A DNA stretch of 43,765 nt from Symbiobacteriaceae bacterium (GCA_029239785.1 JARBUG010000051.1:1-43765); one strand, 5' to 3'. Shown: positions 8,842-16,774, counted from the first letter of the stretch. A program made the numbers and translations. Notes: generated from the sequence alone by a model not told the origin.

Positions 8842-9339
8842 GTGGCTAGCGATTCCTCATTTGACGTGGTCTCCAAAGTTGACATCGCGGAGGTCGTCAA
8901 CGCCGTCAACCAGGCGACCAAAGAGATGGAGTCCCGGTTCGATTTCAAGGGCAGCAAGTCCAGCATTAGCCTCGACGAGAAGAAAGGCGAACTGACGCTC
9001 GTCGGCGACGATGACATGAAGCTGAAGAACGTCATCGACATTCTGCAGACCAAGCTGATCAAGCGGGGCATCGCCATTCGGGCGCTCGACTACGGCAAGG
9101 TGGAAGACGCCGCCGGCGGCACGCTCAAGCAGGTGATCACCCTCAAGCAGGGCATCGCCCAGGACAAGGCCAAGCAGATCAGCCAGGCCATTCGTGACTC
9201 CAAGCTGAAAGTAAAGGCTGAAATTCGCGGCGAAGAGCTGCGGGTCTCCGCCGCCAAGAAGGACGACCTCCAGGCTGTCATCCAACTGCTCCGTTCCAAG
9301 GACTTCGGCATCGAACTTCAGTTCACCAACTACCGCTAG
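8842..9339 (+). CDS. yajQ: YajQ-family nucleotide-binding protein
   Basis: 165 residues spanning the full family from SSFDVVSKVD to the C-terminal ELQFTNYR. Landmarks include ATKEMESRFDFKGSKSSI and VITLKQGIAQDKAKQISQAI. The fold is two interlocked RRM-like halves. Members bind RNA or nucleotides, and some bind cyclic-di-GMP. GTG at 8842 is chosen because AAGGAG at 8826-8831 is 10 nt upstream; the in-frame GTG at 8833 is only 1 nt from that site. A strong terminator follows. Confidence 0.95.
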   Translation: MASDSSFDVVSKVDIAEVVNAVNQATKEMESRFDFKGSKSSISLDEKKGELTLVGDDDMKLKNVIDILQTKLIKRGIAIRALDYGKVEDAAGGTLKQVITLKQGIAQDKAKQISQAIRDSKLKVKAEIRGEELRVSAAKKDDLQAVIQLLRSKDFGIELQFTNYR

Positions 9340-9341
9340 CA

Positions 9342-9375
9342 AAATGGGGGGAAGGCGCAGGCCTTTCCCCCATTT
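9342..9375 (+). terminator. Intrinsic terminator after yajQ
   Basis: AAATGGGGG pairs with CCCCCATTT around an inner AGGC/GCCT stem. It is immediately downstream of the yajQ stop, with only a short T run at its 3' side. Confidence 0.7.
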
Positions 9376-9492
9376 CGATTTCCGACCTTTTTGCGTCTAA
9401 CCCCAAGAGGGGGACAAGCAACATTTTTGATGATCCAGTTGCCTAACCCTGCCGTATGTACGACAGACAGACTTTTGGGAGGGTGCCAACAG

Positions 9493-10116
9493 ATGAAGGG
9501 GAAGCTTCTTTTGGTAGGGTTATTGGCCGCAGCGGTCATGGCCGGCTGTGGTGGTAAGAAGGATGATACGACGCCGACAGCGGCCGCTCCGCAGCAGCAG
9601 ACCAACACACCGGCTCCGGCAGCCAACGCCCCTGATGGCAAGTTCGCCGTCGTGCAGGCCGAGTCCAACGCCCAGTACTCGGTCAAGGAGATCTTCCTGA
9701 CCGACAACCTGAACAACACCGCCGTCGGCAAGACCAACGTCATCACCGGCGAAATCGTGCTCTCCAAGGGCGTCATCCAGCCCTCGCAGCGCGACAACAA
9801 GATGAAGACCGACGGCCTGGAGTCGAATAAGTTCAAGACCGCCGAGTTCTCCATCACCGGCGTCGAGGGGACGGCGCCCGTGCTTGGCGCCACCGAGGCC
9901 AGCTTCAAGCTGAAGGGCAAGCTGCTGGTACATGGCGTGGAGAAGGATGTCGTCTGGGACGCCAAGTGGAAGCTGGACGGCGACAAGGTCAAGCTTGATG
10001 CCACCATCAACTTCGCCATGGCCGACTTCAACATCACGCCGCCCAACATCCTGAACATGATCAAGGTTGATGAGAACGTGCAGCTCGATGTCTCATTGGT
10101 CGCCAAGAAGGGGTAG
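9493..10116 (+). CDS. YceI-like lipoprotein
   Basis: 207 residues. A type II signal peptide of 18 residues ends in the lipobox AVMAGC (Cys19). A low-complexity Ala/Pro/Gln linker follows to about residue 45, then a YceI-like lipocalin-type beta barrel with YSVKEIF and the VTGEI-like segment VITGEIVLSKGVI. YceI-like proteins bind polyisoprenoid or amphiphilic ligands at the cell surface. ATG at 9493 has GGGAGGGTG about 8 nt upstream. The gene ends directly against the structured repeat region. Confidence 0.88.
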   Translation: MKGKLLLVGLLAAAVMAGCGGKKDDTTPTAAAPQQQTNTPAPAANAPDGKFAVVQAESNAQYSVKEIFLTDNLNNTAVGKTNVITGEIVLSKGVIQPSQRDNKMKTDGLESNKFKTAEFSITGVEGTAPVLGATEASFKLKGKLLVHGVEKDVVWDAKWKLDGDKVKLDATINFAMADFNITPPNILNMIKVDENVQLDVSLVAKKG

Positions 10117-10197
10117 GGGGCGTCGCCTTGGGGCGGCGGACTGGGCCCGGCCGGGGGCGTTCCCTTGAAGCGGCGGACTGGGCCCGGCCAGGGGCGT
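10116..10197 (+). repeat. 37-bp tandem direct repeat
   Basis: Two 37-bp units (10116-10152 and 10153-10189) share the core GCGGCGGACTGGGCCCGGCC, and a partial third unit AGGGGCGT continues to 10197. The array starts at the stop codon of the YceI gene and runs into the left arm of the palindromic element. Confidence 0.8.
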
Positions 10198-10380
10198 CGT
10201 CGCGGCGGGGCGACTTATACAGTGGTATAATCTTTGCTGCCGCAAAGATTTTGAACTACCCGCTCCCGAAGCTCCTCAACCCCTGACCAGACCCAGCCCG
10301 CCTGACGCTTGGCCCCACTGCCACCATCTCGTTTAACCGAGGCGCCCCGGCGGACCATCGAGGTCCGCCGGGGCGTAACG
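10186..10380 (-). repeat. Left arm of a long palindromic element
   Basis: This 195-bp arm matches the reverse complement of 10788-10972. Blocks conserved on both arms are the outer GGCCAGGGGCGTCGTCGCGG, GCTGCCGCAA, GCTCCTCAACCCCTGACC, CCACCATC and the TCGAT-loop hairpin. A nested 9-bp hairpin, AATCTTTGC/GCAAAGATT, lies near 10230-10252. No coding capacity is recognised. Confidence 0.85.
10343..10375 (-). repeat. Hairpin with TCGAT loop, copy 2 (inverted)
   Basis: CGCCCCGGCGGACC pairs perfectly over 14 bp with 10362-10375 around ATCGA, which is TCGAT on the minus strand. Relative to the 10793 copy the mid-stem differs (CGGC versus AGTC) with compensating changes in the other strand. Confidence 0.85.
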
Positions 10381-10386
10381 CTACAC

Positions 10387-10734
10387 AAGACCAGGGTGCC
10401 CCTGGTCTTAGTGCTTTGGCCCGATGATGGGACCCAGCGCCCCTGGCCTTCGGAGTCCAGCCGGCCACCCAGGTCATTCGTCCAATTTAGTCCAACCGCG
10501 GCGGACGATCTGGAGCGAAATGGATCGATGAAGCCCTGAGATGGGGTTTTCGGCCCTGGCTGGGAGCCGAAGTGCGGTTCAGAGGGGGCGAAAACCCCGT
10601 TTGCGGTCTTCATCAGTCTGTTGTGCACCGAACGGCGGCGCCGAGCTGGATCATACTGGATCGATGGCCAGAGCCGGCTCTGAGGGCGGTCTCATCTACT
10701 TTCGCTGCGCCCGCCGGCCCGGGCGGGCGGGCGC
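10387..10734 (+). other. Centre of the palindromic element, several hairpins, no gene
   Basis: The spacer between the two arms holds a perfect 10-bp hairpin AAGACCAGGG/CCCTGGTCTT with triloop TGC (10387-10409). A GGGG-CGAAAA-CCCC hairpin lies near 10590-10605. A 9-bp stem GCGCCCGCC/GGCGGGCGC spans 10707-10734. Open frames here are short and resemble no family. The spacing of stems suggests a structured RNA or a non-autonomous mobile element. Confidence 0.6.
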
Positions 10735-10787
10735 AACGGCGCGACCAGTGTCCTGAGGTCGCCGGCCCCCGATGAGGCACGAACATG

Positions 10788-10972
10788 CGTAACGCCCAGT
10801 CGGACCTCGATGGTCCGACTGGGCGCCCCGGCAAACAGAGGATGGTGGTGACGCAACCCAGGCGGTCGGGTCCGGTCAGGGGTTGAGGAGCATCGCAGCG
10901 TTAGTTAACGACTTGCGGCAGCAAGAATCATTCCGACATGTAAGCCGCCCCGCCGCGACGACGCCCCTGGCC
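10788..10972 (+). repeat. Right arm of the long palindromic element
   Basis: It is the inverted counterpart of 10186-10380. In order it holds the TCGAT-loop hairpin, GATGGTGGTGACGCA, GGTCAGGGGTTGAGGAGC, TTGCGGCAGCAAG and CCGCGACGACGCCCCTGGCC. The outer end is about 40 bp from the stop codon of the broken exporter gene. Confidence 0.85.
10793..10825 (+). repeat. Hairpin with TCGAT loop, copy 3
   Basis: CGCCCAGTCGGACC (10793-10806) pairs perfectly with 10812-10825 around TCGAT. With the copies at 70-102 and 10343-10375 this gives three hairpins of identical size and loop but different stems, which is covariation. Confidence 0.85.
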
Positions 10973-11014
10973 AGACCCGGGTCGCCGCCCCGCCGCACAG
11001 ACAGCGACAGCCCA

Positions 11015-12654
11015 TCACCCCACAAGCGACAACGCCGCCTCCGGCGCCACAGCCGCCCACAACTCCCGCATCTCCGGCGAGGTCTGCAGCAACTCACCCA
11101 GCGACCCGGCCGCAACCAACCTGCCCTCATCCAAGAGCAGAATCTGATCGGCCTGCTCCAACGCCGCCCTGCGATTGGACACGCACAGCGCCGTCGCACC
11201 CTCGTGGGCGAAGAGCCGCTGCCAGAGCTGCGCCTCGGTCTCGTTGTCGAGCGCCGAAGAGATATCATCCAGCACCAGCAACTCCGGGCGCCGGGCGAAC
11301 ATGCGGGCCGCCGCCGTCCGCTGTCCAGTCCCATCAGAATGTTCCCCTGCACCGTACCCGAGAAAATCTTGGGCACTTGGGGCGTATAGGCGATGCGGGG
11401 CGGCGTAAAGAACGCCATCGGCTCGGCGACCGTCCGGCCGTTCCAGTCGACCTCGCCACTCTCCAGCGGCAAAAGGCCCAGCAGCGTCCGCACCAGCGTC
11501 GTCTTGCCGGAACCGATCTTTCCGGTGATCACGGTAAAAGAGCCCCGCTTGATCGCAAACGAGATGGCCTCGATACCCCGCCCGGAGTCGGGATGATGGT
11601 AAGTCAGGCTGTTCACACGCAGTTCCGAGAGCCGGTCAGCCGGCTCCCGCACTGGCGCCGGGTCCGGCGGCAGCTCCTCTGTAAAGTGAAGCGCCGTCCG
11701 GTTTACCAGGGGCTCATCGCCGCCGGCCAGCTCTGCCATGCGTGCCCGGTACACGCCCATCGCCTGAAACTGCGCCACCGATTCGGAGATGCCCCACAGG
11801 CGCCAGCCGATCTGCTGGAGCAGCAGCTGGAAAATGGCGAACTTGCCAGGCGTAAACTCGCCCCGGGCCAGCATGGGCGCGGCCGCCAGAATCACCAGGC
11901 CAAGGCCCAGGTAGAACCCATTCTGACTGATGGCATGAAGCAGCCCCCACTGGAGCCGCTCGCGTAAGGCGACCTCTTCCCGGGCCTGGTTGACTTCACG
12001 GAACCGGCGCAGGGCATCGGGCACGGCGCCGGCCACCTGCAAAACCGCCACGGCACCAAAAATCTCGCCCAGGTAGCCCGTGACCGCCTCCGTCCGCTCC
12101 ATCACCTTGTCACGGTAGATGACGATCTTCTGCTGAATCCGCCGCATGATGAGGAAGATGACCCCGACCGTGGCCAGACCGATGGCGGCCAGCAACGGCT
12201 GGATGGTAAAGAGATAGGCGAACATGCCCAGCGAAACGCCCAGGTGGACGAGCGACATGATGAAGCGGTTCGACTGAAAGCTGCTCTCCTGCACATCGTC
12301 CCGAAAGCGGGTGATCGCTTCGCCCGGCGTGACGGAAAGCGGCAGGGCCCCGGGCCGCCGGTAGATACCTTGCAGCATGTTGACCCGCAGAAGGGTTGTG
12401 CTGAAACGATCCATCAGCGTGATGCCATAGAGCCATACATATTCAGTAAGCATGGAGACCACCCAGGCCACCAGAAAGGCGATGGCGTACCGCACCGGCA
12501 CCTGCGTAGTGCCGGGCAGCGTATCGAAGAAGCGGGAGGTCATGATCGCCCCCACGGCGCCCAGCCCGGCGCCGGCGCCAAAGCCGAGGGCGGTGAGCAG
12601 GGCCCCGGGCAGCATCATGCCATAGAGCCGACGCACAAAGGAAAACCCAGACAT
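11015..12654 (-). pseudogene. ABC exporter half-transporter, broken by deletion and frameshift
   Basis: Begins at ATG 12654 (MSGFSFVRR), sharing one base with the upstream stop (TAATG). The transmembrane domain and the first half of the NBD are intact: Walker A GKIGSGKTT, then FSGTVQGNILMGL. At about 11323-11330 the frame jumps. The next recognisable text, QRTAAARMFARRPELLVLDD, is in another frame and ends at 11015. By comparison with the paralogue ending at 4633, about 48 residues are missing, including the whole LSGGQ signature. The retained part keeps the DD and SNR degenerate-site features. The product as translated would run on in a wrong frame to about 10876. Almost certainly non-functional, unless the junction is a sequencing or assembly error. 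Confidence 0.88.
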
Positions 12655-14393
12655 TAGGCCAGCACCTCCTCGCGGCCAGCGTTCCGCAGCTGGCTGTAGT
12701 GGGAGAGCGGGTCCTGGGCCAGCCCGGCCCGGGGTCCCCACTCCACGATTTCGCCCTGTTCGAGCACAAGAATCTGGTCGGCCCGCTCCACCGTGGTCAG
12801 CCGGTGCGCGATGATGATCGCCGTGCGGCCCGCCAGGAGCCGGTCCACGGCCGTCTGCAGGAGCGCCTCGGTGACGGGGTCGATCCGGGCCGTGAACTCA
12901 TCGAGAATGATCAAGCCGGGGTCACGGAGCGAGAGCCGCACCAGGGCGAGCAGCTGGGCCTCGCCGGCGGAAAGGCCGCCGCCCGCCGGGCCGATGCGGC
13001 TGTCAAGCCCTTCCTCGAAGCGGCCGAACCACTCCGTCAGGCCCAGGCCGGCCACCGCAGCCCAGATCTGCTGGTCGGTCACGTTCTGGTTAAAGAGCGC
13101 CAGGTTCTCCCGCAGGGTGCCGCCAAAGAGGCCCACTTCCTGGGTAATCAGGCCGACCCGGCTCCGCAGGTCATCAAGCCGCAGGCGGCGGATGTCGATG
13201 CCGGCCAACTGCACAGCCCCGGCCTGCGGGTCGTACTGGCGGCAGAGCAGGCGAATCAGACTAGACTTTCCGCTGCCGGTGCGCCCCAGCAGTCCCAGCA
13301 CCTGGCCGGGCTGCAGGTGGAAGGAGAGTCCATTCAGAACAGGGCGCCCCTCCTCGTAGTGGAAGGTGACCTGATCGGCGGTGACCGCAAGCGGGCCACC
13401 GGCAAGGGTGGTGCCCTCGCCGTCGGTGATCGATGGCGACACCGCCTTCAGGCTGACCAGGCGCCCGAGGGCCGCCCGGGCGCGCTGCAGTTCATCCATC
13501 TGCTCCCGGATGGTGGTGATCGGCTCGTTGAGGAGGTCGGCGTAAAAGAAGAGCATCATCGCAGTGCCGAGGGTCAGGCTGCCGTTCCGGTACAGGAAGA
13601 AGGAGAGCAGCAACATGGCGAACTGGCTCAGCACCCAGGCATCTACAGTCAGGTTTGAAGCGGTCGACTCCAGGAACCGGGCCCGCAGGCGGAGCCGCCA
13701 GTGTTTGGAGGACATTCCGACCAGACCGCGCACCACGTAACTGGCTGCGCCCGAGGCCTTCACCTCTTCGCGGCCGGCGATTCGCTCCTCCACAAAGGAG
13801 AACATCTCTGCGGATGATGCCCGAATGCCCGACCACGCCTTCACCGTGATCGATGAGACGCTCAAGACCACCGTCGCATTGAGGAGGAAGGAGCCAAGGC
13901 CCACCAGACCGGGGAGCCACCCTTCGGCAAAGAGGAAGATCAGCACGCCCAAGATCAGGACCAGCGAGGTGCCGACCTGGCCGATGAACTGCGAGAAGAA
14001 GCCGGCCAGCGTTGTCACGTCGCCGTCGACCCGCTCGATCAGCTCACCGGGCGTGTGCTCTTTGTGGAAGGCGATATCAAGATGCAGCACGTGCCGGGCA
14101 AGGTCGAAGCGCAAGGAGTTGGTCGCCGCCCAGGCGATGCGCTCCGAGAGCATAATGGCGCTCACGCGGAGCACCTGAATCAGCGCCGCCCCGGCCAGGA
14201 AGAGCCCTGCCGGCACCAGCAGCACCATCAGTGTCGCTCCCGCCAGCGCATTATCGACCAGCGCACGCAGGAGTTGGGGAAAGAGCAGCCGCAGGCCGGT
14301 GGCCCCCAGCATCAGCGTTACGAGCAGCAGAAGCCGGGCGCTCAGTGGCTTCAGGTAGGTCCATAAGAAGCGCAGCGCACCGTAAATAGACAT
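12654..14393 (-). CDS. ABC exporter half-transporter, canonical NBD (second locus)
   Basis: 579 residues: a six-helix domain to about 330, then an NBD with Walker A GRTGSGKSS, signature LSAGE, Walker B LIILDEFTA with catalytic Glu, and switch AHR. It is the paralogue of the gene at 1368-2981 and shares the LSAGE variant. Its expected partner, immediately downstream with a TAATG overlap, is broken, so this subunit has no obvious functional mate here unless it pairs with the 2978-4633 product. ATG at 14393 is preceded by AAAGGGG and then seven T residues. The upstream leader has a long inverted repeat. Confidence 0.9.
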   Translation of the reverse strand: MSIYGALRFLWTYLKPLSARLLLLVTLMLGATGLRLLFPQLLRALVDNALAGATLMVLLVPAGLFLAGAALIQVLRVSAIMLSERIAWAATNSLRFDLARHVLHLDIAFHKEHTPGELIERVDGDVTTLAGFFSQFIGQVGTSLVLILGVLIFLFAEGWLPGLVGLGSFLLNATVVLSVSSITVKAWSGIRASSAEMFSFVEERIAGREEVKASGAASYVVRGLVGMSSKHWRLRLRARFLESTASNLTVDAWVLSQFAMLLLSFFLYRNGSLTLGTAMMLFFYADLLNEPITTIREQMDELQRARAALGRLVSLKAVSPSITDGEGTTLAGGPLAVTADQVTFHYEEGRPVLNGLSFHLQPGQVLGLLGRTGSGKSSLIRLLCRQYDPQAGAVQLAGIDIRRLRLDDLRSRVGLITQEVGLFGGTLRENLALFNQNVTDQQIWAAVAGLGLTEWFGRFEEGLDSRIGPAGGGLSAGEAQLLALVRLSLRDPGLIILDEFTARIDPVTEALLQTAVDRLLAGRTAIIIAHRLTTVERADQILVLEQGEIVEWGPRAGLAQDPLSHYSQLRNAGREEVLA

Positions 14394-14444
14394 AAAAAAA
14401 CAGGCCCCTTTCGGTTGGTTGTGGCGGCGGAAGCGTCTCCTGCC

Positions 14445-14512
14445 AACTCACAAACGAACCTGGCCCGTGCGTATGGAGAAAAATCGCACCAGGTTAGTTC
14501 ATTGTGAGCGTT
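14445..14512 (-). promoter_or_regulatory. Long stem-loop in the exporter leader
   Basis: The arm 14445-14471 (with CTCACAA, GAAC, CCTGG and GTGCG blocks) pairs with 14485-14512 around a 13-nt loop, with small internal mismatches. Read leftward it precedes the exporter start by about 50 nt, and seven T residues lie just before the ATG. An attenuator or ligand-sensing leader is possible; it matches no riboswitch class I recognise. Confidence 0.45.
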
Positions 14513-14715
14513 GGGGCAGTACGGAGAAAATGGCGAGCAACACAGGCGATCCCTCCTGTAAACGCAATAAATGGCACGATTACATCGTATGGGCTGCCAC
14601 TGCCCGTGTCAATCGGAATCTTTGGTTGATCCATTCTTTCCGGTGGACCGCCAAAGTACTCTTCGACCAGCATGAGCACCGCCGGACCAATTGGGGGGAG
14701 GCTCACCTTAGCCAC
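14494..14715 (-). CDS. Small hypothetical protein with one hydrophobic segment
   Basis: 73 residues from GTG at 14715, with MAKVSLPPIGPAVLMLVEEYF at the start and a likely membrane segment VIVPFIAFTGGIACVARHFL near residues 45-65. Base composition is lower in GC than the exporter genes. The start overlaps the TAA of a protein-like remnant reading leftward (LVYHVEDSDEAMNYLQALRR, about 14708-14818). Upstream of that the frame is interrupted, so this may be what is left of a longer operon. It resembles no family I know. Cotranscription with the exporter genes is possible. Coding status is uncertain. Confidence 0.3.
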   Translation of the reverse strand: MAKVSLPPIGPAVLMLVEEYFGGPPERMDQPKIPIDTGSGSPYDVIVPFIAFTGGIACVARHFLRTAPTLTMN

Positions 14716-14935
14716 GGTCAGACCGCTTCCGTCTGAGAGCCTGCAGGTAGTTCATCGCCTCGTCACTGTCCTCTACGTGATAGACCAGTTGAGCCGCCAG
14801 GCTTGGCAGCTGTGTATGTCAGATTGCGACCGAAGAGCACATATGAGTTCACCAGCAGGAAGATTCACTCACGGGATGGAAACAGATTCACACAAGACGG
14901 AACATTCATGACGAACGAAGGGGTTGATCGCTGTT

Positions 14936-15604
14936 ATGAAATTCCTGCTCACTTCCGCTGGCATCACGAATACGAGCATCCACGATGCGCTGGTCGACCT
15001 ACTGGGCAAACCGATTGCTGAGTCCAACGCCCTCTGCATTCCCACCGCGATGTACGCCCTACGCCACGGTCCTAGCTCGGCCTGGGAGTGGATCAGCGGT
15101 CGGGAACCAAGAACACCGATGTGCGAATTGGGTTGGAAGTCTTTGGGGGTGCTGGAGCTCACCGCGCTGCCCAGCATCGAGAAAGAGCATTGGGTCCCCC
15201 TGGTTCAGGAGACGGACGTCCTGCTGGTCTCAGGCGGCGATCCCCTGTTTCTGTGCTATTGGATGCGCCAGTCCGGACTGGCGGACCTCTTGCCGTCGCT
15301 GCGCGAGACCGTCTACGTGGGAATGAGCGCCGGGAGCATGGTGATGGCCCCCAACATTGGGGAATGGTTCGTCGGCTGGAAGCCGCCCACCGGCGGTGAC
15401 AAAACGCTGGGTATGGTGGAGTTTGCGATGTTTCCGCACCTGGATCACGAACAGTTGCCGTACAACACCCTGGCCCACGCAGAGAAATGGGCCGCCGGTC
15501 TGCACCGGCCGGGGTACGCGATTGACGATCAGACCGCCATCAGAGTGACCGATGGCGCTGTCGAAGTCGTCTCCGAAGGGCACTGGAAGCTGTTCACCCC
15601 GTAA
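14936..15604 (+). CDS. Peptidase S51 family protein (PepE/YgaJ-like)
   Basis: 222 residues. The nucleophile elbow GMSAGSMVMAP is the S51 dipeptidase-E/cyanophycinase motif (catalytic Ser in SAGS). It is preceded by the flavodoxin-like core DVLLVSGGDPLFLCYWM, with the conserved GGDP, and followed by the acid/His region around FPHLDHEQLP. The family comprises cytoplasmic Asp-dipeptidases and relatives; the exact substrate is unknown. ATG at 14936 is used. GAAGGGG at 14917-14923 is 12 nt away, while a TTG at 14924 lies directly against it. It stands alone between repeat-rich DNA and gene remnants. Confidence 0.85.
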   Translation: MKFLLTSAGITNTSIHDALVDLLGKPIAESNALCIPTAMYALRHGPSSAWEWISGREPRTPMCELGWKSLGVLELTALPSIEKEHWVPLVQETDVLLVSGGDPLFLCYWMRQSGLADLLPSLRETVYVGMSAGSMVMAPNIGEWFVGWKPPTGGDKTLGMVEFAMFPHLDHEQLPYNTLAHAEKWAAGLHRPGYAIDDQTAIRVTDGAVEVVSEGHWKLFTP

Positions 15605-15705
15605 TACCACGAGGATCAGCGGAGCCCAAGCTACATACAGGCACTGGGTTTCGACGGGATGCTATTGCGCTTAAGGCGCCGTGGTCCCGCCCGATGCGAA
15701 GAACT

Positions 15706-15743
15706 GGCGCCTGCTGGTCGAAGTGCATGACCATGCAGGCGCC
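15706..15743. repeat. Two-part hairpin
   Basis: GGCGCCTGC pairs with GCAGGCGCC (9 bp), and inside it TGGTC pairs with GACCA around a short loop. It lies about 100 bp after the S51 gene and may contribute to termination, but no T run follows. Confidence 0.5.
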
Positions 15744-15816
15744 TATTGACGCGGTCGCAGCAGGACGCCGGCCCGATGATGCTGACCGTCTCAGTCGCTG
15801 TGTGGGCCCCGGTCCT

Positions 15817-16073
15817 TCAAGGGCGTTTGAGTGACACTCGCTTGTACTCAAACTGGGCGTCGTAAAGTTGAGTAGCAAAGCGACCGGTAGTTTGGTCGCC
15901 TTTAAATAGGAGAGTGCGATGGCCGTGTGGATGTCTGCCAACTCCTTGGCGTCCGAACCCGCCATGGCTTCTTCATAAACGGACTCCAAGAAGCCTGGCC
16001 CCAGCGACCTATGGACCTCAAAAGCTTCTCCGAGAATCTTCTCAGTGAGTTCCCCTCGAACGAGTTCGGTCAT
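15817..16073 (-). pseudogene. GxxExxY-family gene remnant (internal deletion and frameshift)
   Basis: The start is clearly GxxExxY: ELTEKILGEAFEVHRSLGPG, then FLESVYEEAM. The text then jumps to AKELADIHTAIALSYLKATK and LPVALLLNFTTPS, the family C-terminal half. About 45 residues are missing, including the PD-(D/E)XK-like acidic and Lys residues. After TTPS a one-base shift restores the usual ending FEYKRVSLKRP and a stop at 15817. Family members are small nuclease-fold proteins of unknown role found sporadically. Upstream lie two direct repeats typical of foreign DNA and a composition lower in GC than the surroundings. Confidence 0.8.
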
Positions 16074-16162
16074 TCGGACAACCCCCTACTCTGGTTCCCC
16101 TCTGAATACGATTTGAAGCAAACGGATGTTTGAACCTCACGAACCAGGAAACATTATGTTCC

Positions 16163-16193
16163 ATCCGCGTAATCCGACAATCCGCGTAATCCG
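16163..16193. repeat. 14-bp direct repeat pair
   Basis: ATCCGCGTAATCCG occurs at 16163-16176 and again at 16180-16193, separated by ACA. It lies in the leader of the GxxExxY remnant. The interval 16074-16642 otherwise shows no supportable gene. Confidence 0.75.
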
Positions 16194-16642
16194 CGGTAAA
16201 AATATCCCATTTCAGCCCAAAGTGATTACATAAGCCCTCTGCCCCATAACGCAAAAAGGACAAAAACTACCGCCCGAGTCTTCATAGAGTAAGGCCGCCA
16301 CTGATGGATGCATATACAAGATTGCCCAGCGCGACTTCTGGCCCATTCAACATCCCCCCACCGCAGTGGGTCAACTGATCTGCCATGGTGGGTCAAAACT
16401 AAGGCTCTTCGACAAGTTTCGTGCACCATGTGCCCGCCCCTGTGGGCTCCACCTGGCTCCGGACCCCGTGGGTGCCAAGTCTGCATGGAAGCACCCCTGA
16501 AAACCCCTGCATCGTTGGCGTGAACGGTTGTTCATGCCCTGGAACCCGCATGCTTTGATTGCTCGTGCCATCCATGCATGGATTTCCGGGTGCTGGCCTT
16601 GCATCAACGGCACGAACTGAGGGTCAGCACCGCGAGAAGGTC

Positions 16643-16767
16643 GACCGGATGCAAGGTCCATGACGACCGGATGCAAGGTCCATGACGACTGCATGCAAGG
16701 TCCATGACGACCGGATGAAAGGTCCGTGACGACCGGATGAAAGGTCCATGACGACCGGATGAAAGGT
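16643..16767. repeat. 22-bp tandem repeat, about 5.7 copies
   Basis: Unit GACCGGATG(C/A)AAGGTCCATGAC starts at 16643, 16665, 16687, 16709, 16731 and 16753 (partial). Units 1-3 carry GCAAGG and units 4-6 carry GAAAGG, so the array has two sub-lineages. There is no spacer between units, so it is not a CRISPR. It ends 8 bp before the yebC terminator. Confidence 0.92.
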
Positions 16768-16774
16768 GAACACA

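Noticed and set aside
10560-10640. Possible group II intron domain V
   Set aside because: The AGC catalytic triad and bulge pattern are not present, and no reverse transcriptase is nearby.
16371-16642. Possible transposase remnant upstream of the 22-bp array
   Set aside because: Leftward frames gave no transposase motif and no terminal repeats were found.
16643-16767. Tandem repeats considered as a CRISPR array
   Set aside because: Units are contiguous with no unique spacers, and no cas genes are present.
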